Shown: piece by piece, positions 62,780 through 64,000 of the stretch | How positions within the stretch are numbered: the first letter of the stretch is position 1 | Layout of the letters: each line of letters opens with the position of its first letter | Assembly: GCF_000585355.1 (NCBI RefSeq) | Contig: NZ_KK073873.1 | Location: 2,957,703-3,021,702, forward strand | Direction: 5' to 3' | Source of the DNA: Xylanibacter oryzae DSM 17970 | Lineage (GTDB): Bacteria > Bacteroidota > Bacteroidia > Bacteroidales > Bacteroidaceae | Length of the DNA stretch: 64,000 bases | Translations under genes and position numbers: made by a program | The notes under the pieces: model-generated | The model's input: only the letters and a program-made list of their open reading frames with translations | What the model was told of the DNA's origin: nothing | The model's database searches: none

Positions 62780-64000
62780 ATGAAGATTTTCAAAATATAT
62801 AGAGACGAATATCCTCTAGCAGCTGTTGCATTTACAATATTATTGTTGCTTAATGCCATGGTTATATATCGATACTATTATATTTTTAGTCCGGATGTAA
62901 ATGGAGGTTATTGGAATTTGTTCTTTGGGAAATTTCATATATCCGGATTTGATGCACTTAACTATATCACTCTTTCAAAATGGGGAGATTACTATGCACA
63001 ATATAGACATCCTTTGCTGGCTTGGATGATGTACCCTCTATATCTTCTTAATATTTGCTTGATGAGCCTTACCGGTATTAATATGGCACAATTTGTATAT
63101 GCGATACTGTTGCTCTTTTGTGGATTCTATTCATATATATATACTTACAGAATATTAAGGGAAATAATAGAAATAAATAAGATAGATTCTATTATACTTT
63201 CAGCTTTTTTGTTCTCTTTTGCTTATATAATGATTGCTGTAGCTGTGCCTGATCATTTTGCTATATCTATTTTTATTTTGCTACTCACATTATATATTGC
63301 AGGCTCTAAAATAAAAGAAAAGAAAACTTTTAAGTCATGGCAGATAGCTTTGCTGTTCCTGCTTTCTTCTGGCACTACTATAACGAATGGAGCAAAAGTT
63401 TTTATTGCCTCAATGTTTACTAATGGAAAATCATTTTTCAAAACAAAAAAGTTCTTTCTATCTGTAATTATACCTATTCTGATTATAATATCTGCTTGTG
63501 TGCTAGAATATGGTCTACCTTCATTACCTACATTAGGTAATAATAGCGATTCAGCTATATCAACAAAAAAAGTATTATCTCGTAAAGATGCAGTTGTCGA
63601 GAATCTATTTGGAGAGTCGATACAGCTCCATCAAAGTCATCTGCTTGAAGACCAAATGATATCACGTCCATCTGTCGTTACTTACAATCATGTTTATAAT
63701 TATATAGTAGAAGCCATTATTTTTATATTGTTTGCTTATGGTGTTTGGTGCGGACGAAAAGAAAAATTATTATGGATTTGCATATCCGGATTCATGTTCG
63801 ATATATTAATCCATATTATTATGAAGTTCGGTATTGATGAGGTTTATATTATGGGGCCACACTGGCTGTTCGTAATTCCTATATCTATTGCCTACATATT
63901 CAAAAATTCAAGTAGAAAGAAAGTCGTATTCTATAGAACGCTATTATCTTTAATTACAATATATTTATGGGCGTATAATGGAATACTATTTACAAAATAC
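62780..64000 (+). CDS. Polytopic membrane protein, DUF6080-like, second paralogue, cut by window end
   Basis: The frame is open from the ATG at 62780 (3 bases after the previous stop) to the window end without a stop, 407 codons. It is a paralogue of the preceding gene: MKIFKIYRDEYPLAAVAF, QYRHPLLAWMMYPLY, AVAVPDHFAIS, VENLFGESIQLHQSHLLED and IYIMGPHWLFVIPI are shared. Its soluble loop is about 70 residues shorter, and the GDDYW of the first copy is GGYWN here, so the acidic pair is lost. Little C-terminus appears to be missing. Tandem duplication with divergence is likely. Confidence 0.7.
   Translation, partial: MKIFKIYRDEYPLAAVAFTILLLLNAMVIYRYYYIFSPDVNGGYWNLFFGKFHISGFDALNYITLSKWGDYYAQYRHPLLAWMMYPLYLLNICLMSLTGINMAQFVYAILLLFCGFYSYIYTYRILREIIEINKIDSIILSAFLFSFAYIMIAVAVPDHFAISIFILLLTLYIAGSKIKEKKTFKSWQIALLFLLSSGTTITNGAKVFIASMFTNGKSFFKTKKFFLSVIIPILIIISACVLEYGLPSLPTLGNNSDSAISTKKVLSRKDAVVENLFGESIQLHQSHLLEDQMISRPSVVTYNHVYNYIVEAIIFILFAYGVWCGRKEKLLWICISGFMFDILIHIIMKFGIDEVYIMGPHWLFVIPISIAYIFKNSSRKKVVFYRTLLSLITIYLWAYNGILFTKY

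Noticed and set aside
1..64000. Search by eye for tRNA, rRNA, CRISPR arrays and insertion sequences
   Set aside because: No tRNA-like T-loop motifs in gaps, no rRNA, no regularly spaced repeats, no transposase-like frames were found.

Overview
The window is AT-rich chromosomal DNA of a member of the Bacteroidales, most likely Prevotellaceae. The signs are a SusC/SusD pair, a 1,392-residue hybrid two-component system (HTCS), type III glutamine synthetase, DapL-type lysine/DAP synthesis, many TAnnTTTG (-7) promoter boxes, almost no Shine-Dalgarno sequences, and a Prevotella-like C-terminal sorting tail on a secreted enzyme. I saw no rRNA, tRNA, CRISPR array or insertion sequence.

Layout. (1) 1-11.5 kb, + strand: secreted glycan-degrading enzymes, namely a 5'-truncated GH30, GH35 beta-galactosidase, GH51 arabinofuranosidase, GH2 enzyme and a PL9-like beta-helix lyase, with one GNAT acetyltransferase among them. 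The set fits trimming of rhamnogalacturonan-I or arabinogalactan side chains. (2) 11.6-22 kb: a voltage-sensor-type K+ channel preceded by a frameshifted small exported-protein gene, then a nitrogen block: glnN, a TorF-like porin, dapL and dapF on the - strand, and glnB, amtB and asnB on the + strand. (3) 22-25.4 kb: an unknown exported protein, Kup and guanine deaminase. (4) 25.4-41.3 kb: a pectin utilisation locus bordered by palindromes and gene remnants. It holds an HTCS C-terminal fragment abutting a GH127-like C-terminal fragment, GH28, an intact HTCS, an unassigned six-hairpin glycosidase, a degenerate remnant, PL1 pectate lyase, susD and susC. (5) 41.6-47.5 kb: gltD and gltB. (6) 47.7-55.5 kb: housekeeping genes, with tsaB, DUF4290, murA, rimM, dxr and rseP on the - strand and yicC, gmk and nadD on the + strand. 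(7) 55.6-64 kb: one tightly overlapping + strand operon for the cell envelope. It encodes an EptA-like phosphoethanolamine transferase, two acyltransferase-3 proteins, a decaprenyl-phosphate phosphoribosyltransferase-like UbiA protein, a HAD phosphatase-GtrA fusion, and two paralogous polytopic proteins (the second cut by the window end).

How the genes work together. SusC/D import pectin oligosaccharides released by PL1. GH28, the six-hairpin enzyme and the side-chain enzymes finish the breakdown under HTCS control. Ammonium enters through AmtB, is sensed by PII and is assimilated by GlnN and GltBD, with onward flow to AsnB and DapL/DapF. The last operon has the enzymes expected for making, dephosphorylating, flipping and possibly using a polyprenyl-phosphate-linked pentose, beside acyl and phosphoethanolamine decoration enzymes.

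The strongest leads are this last operon, read as a lipid-linked pentose system, and a 3 x 13-bp tandem repeat at the junction of its two acyltransferase genes, where loss of one unit would fuse the two reading frames.
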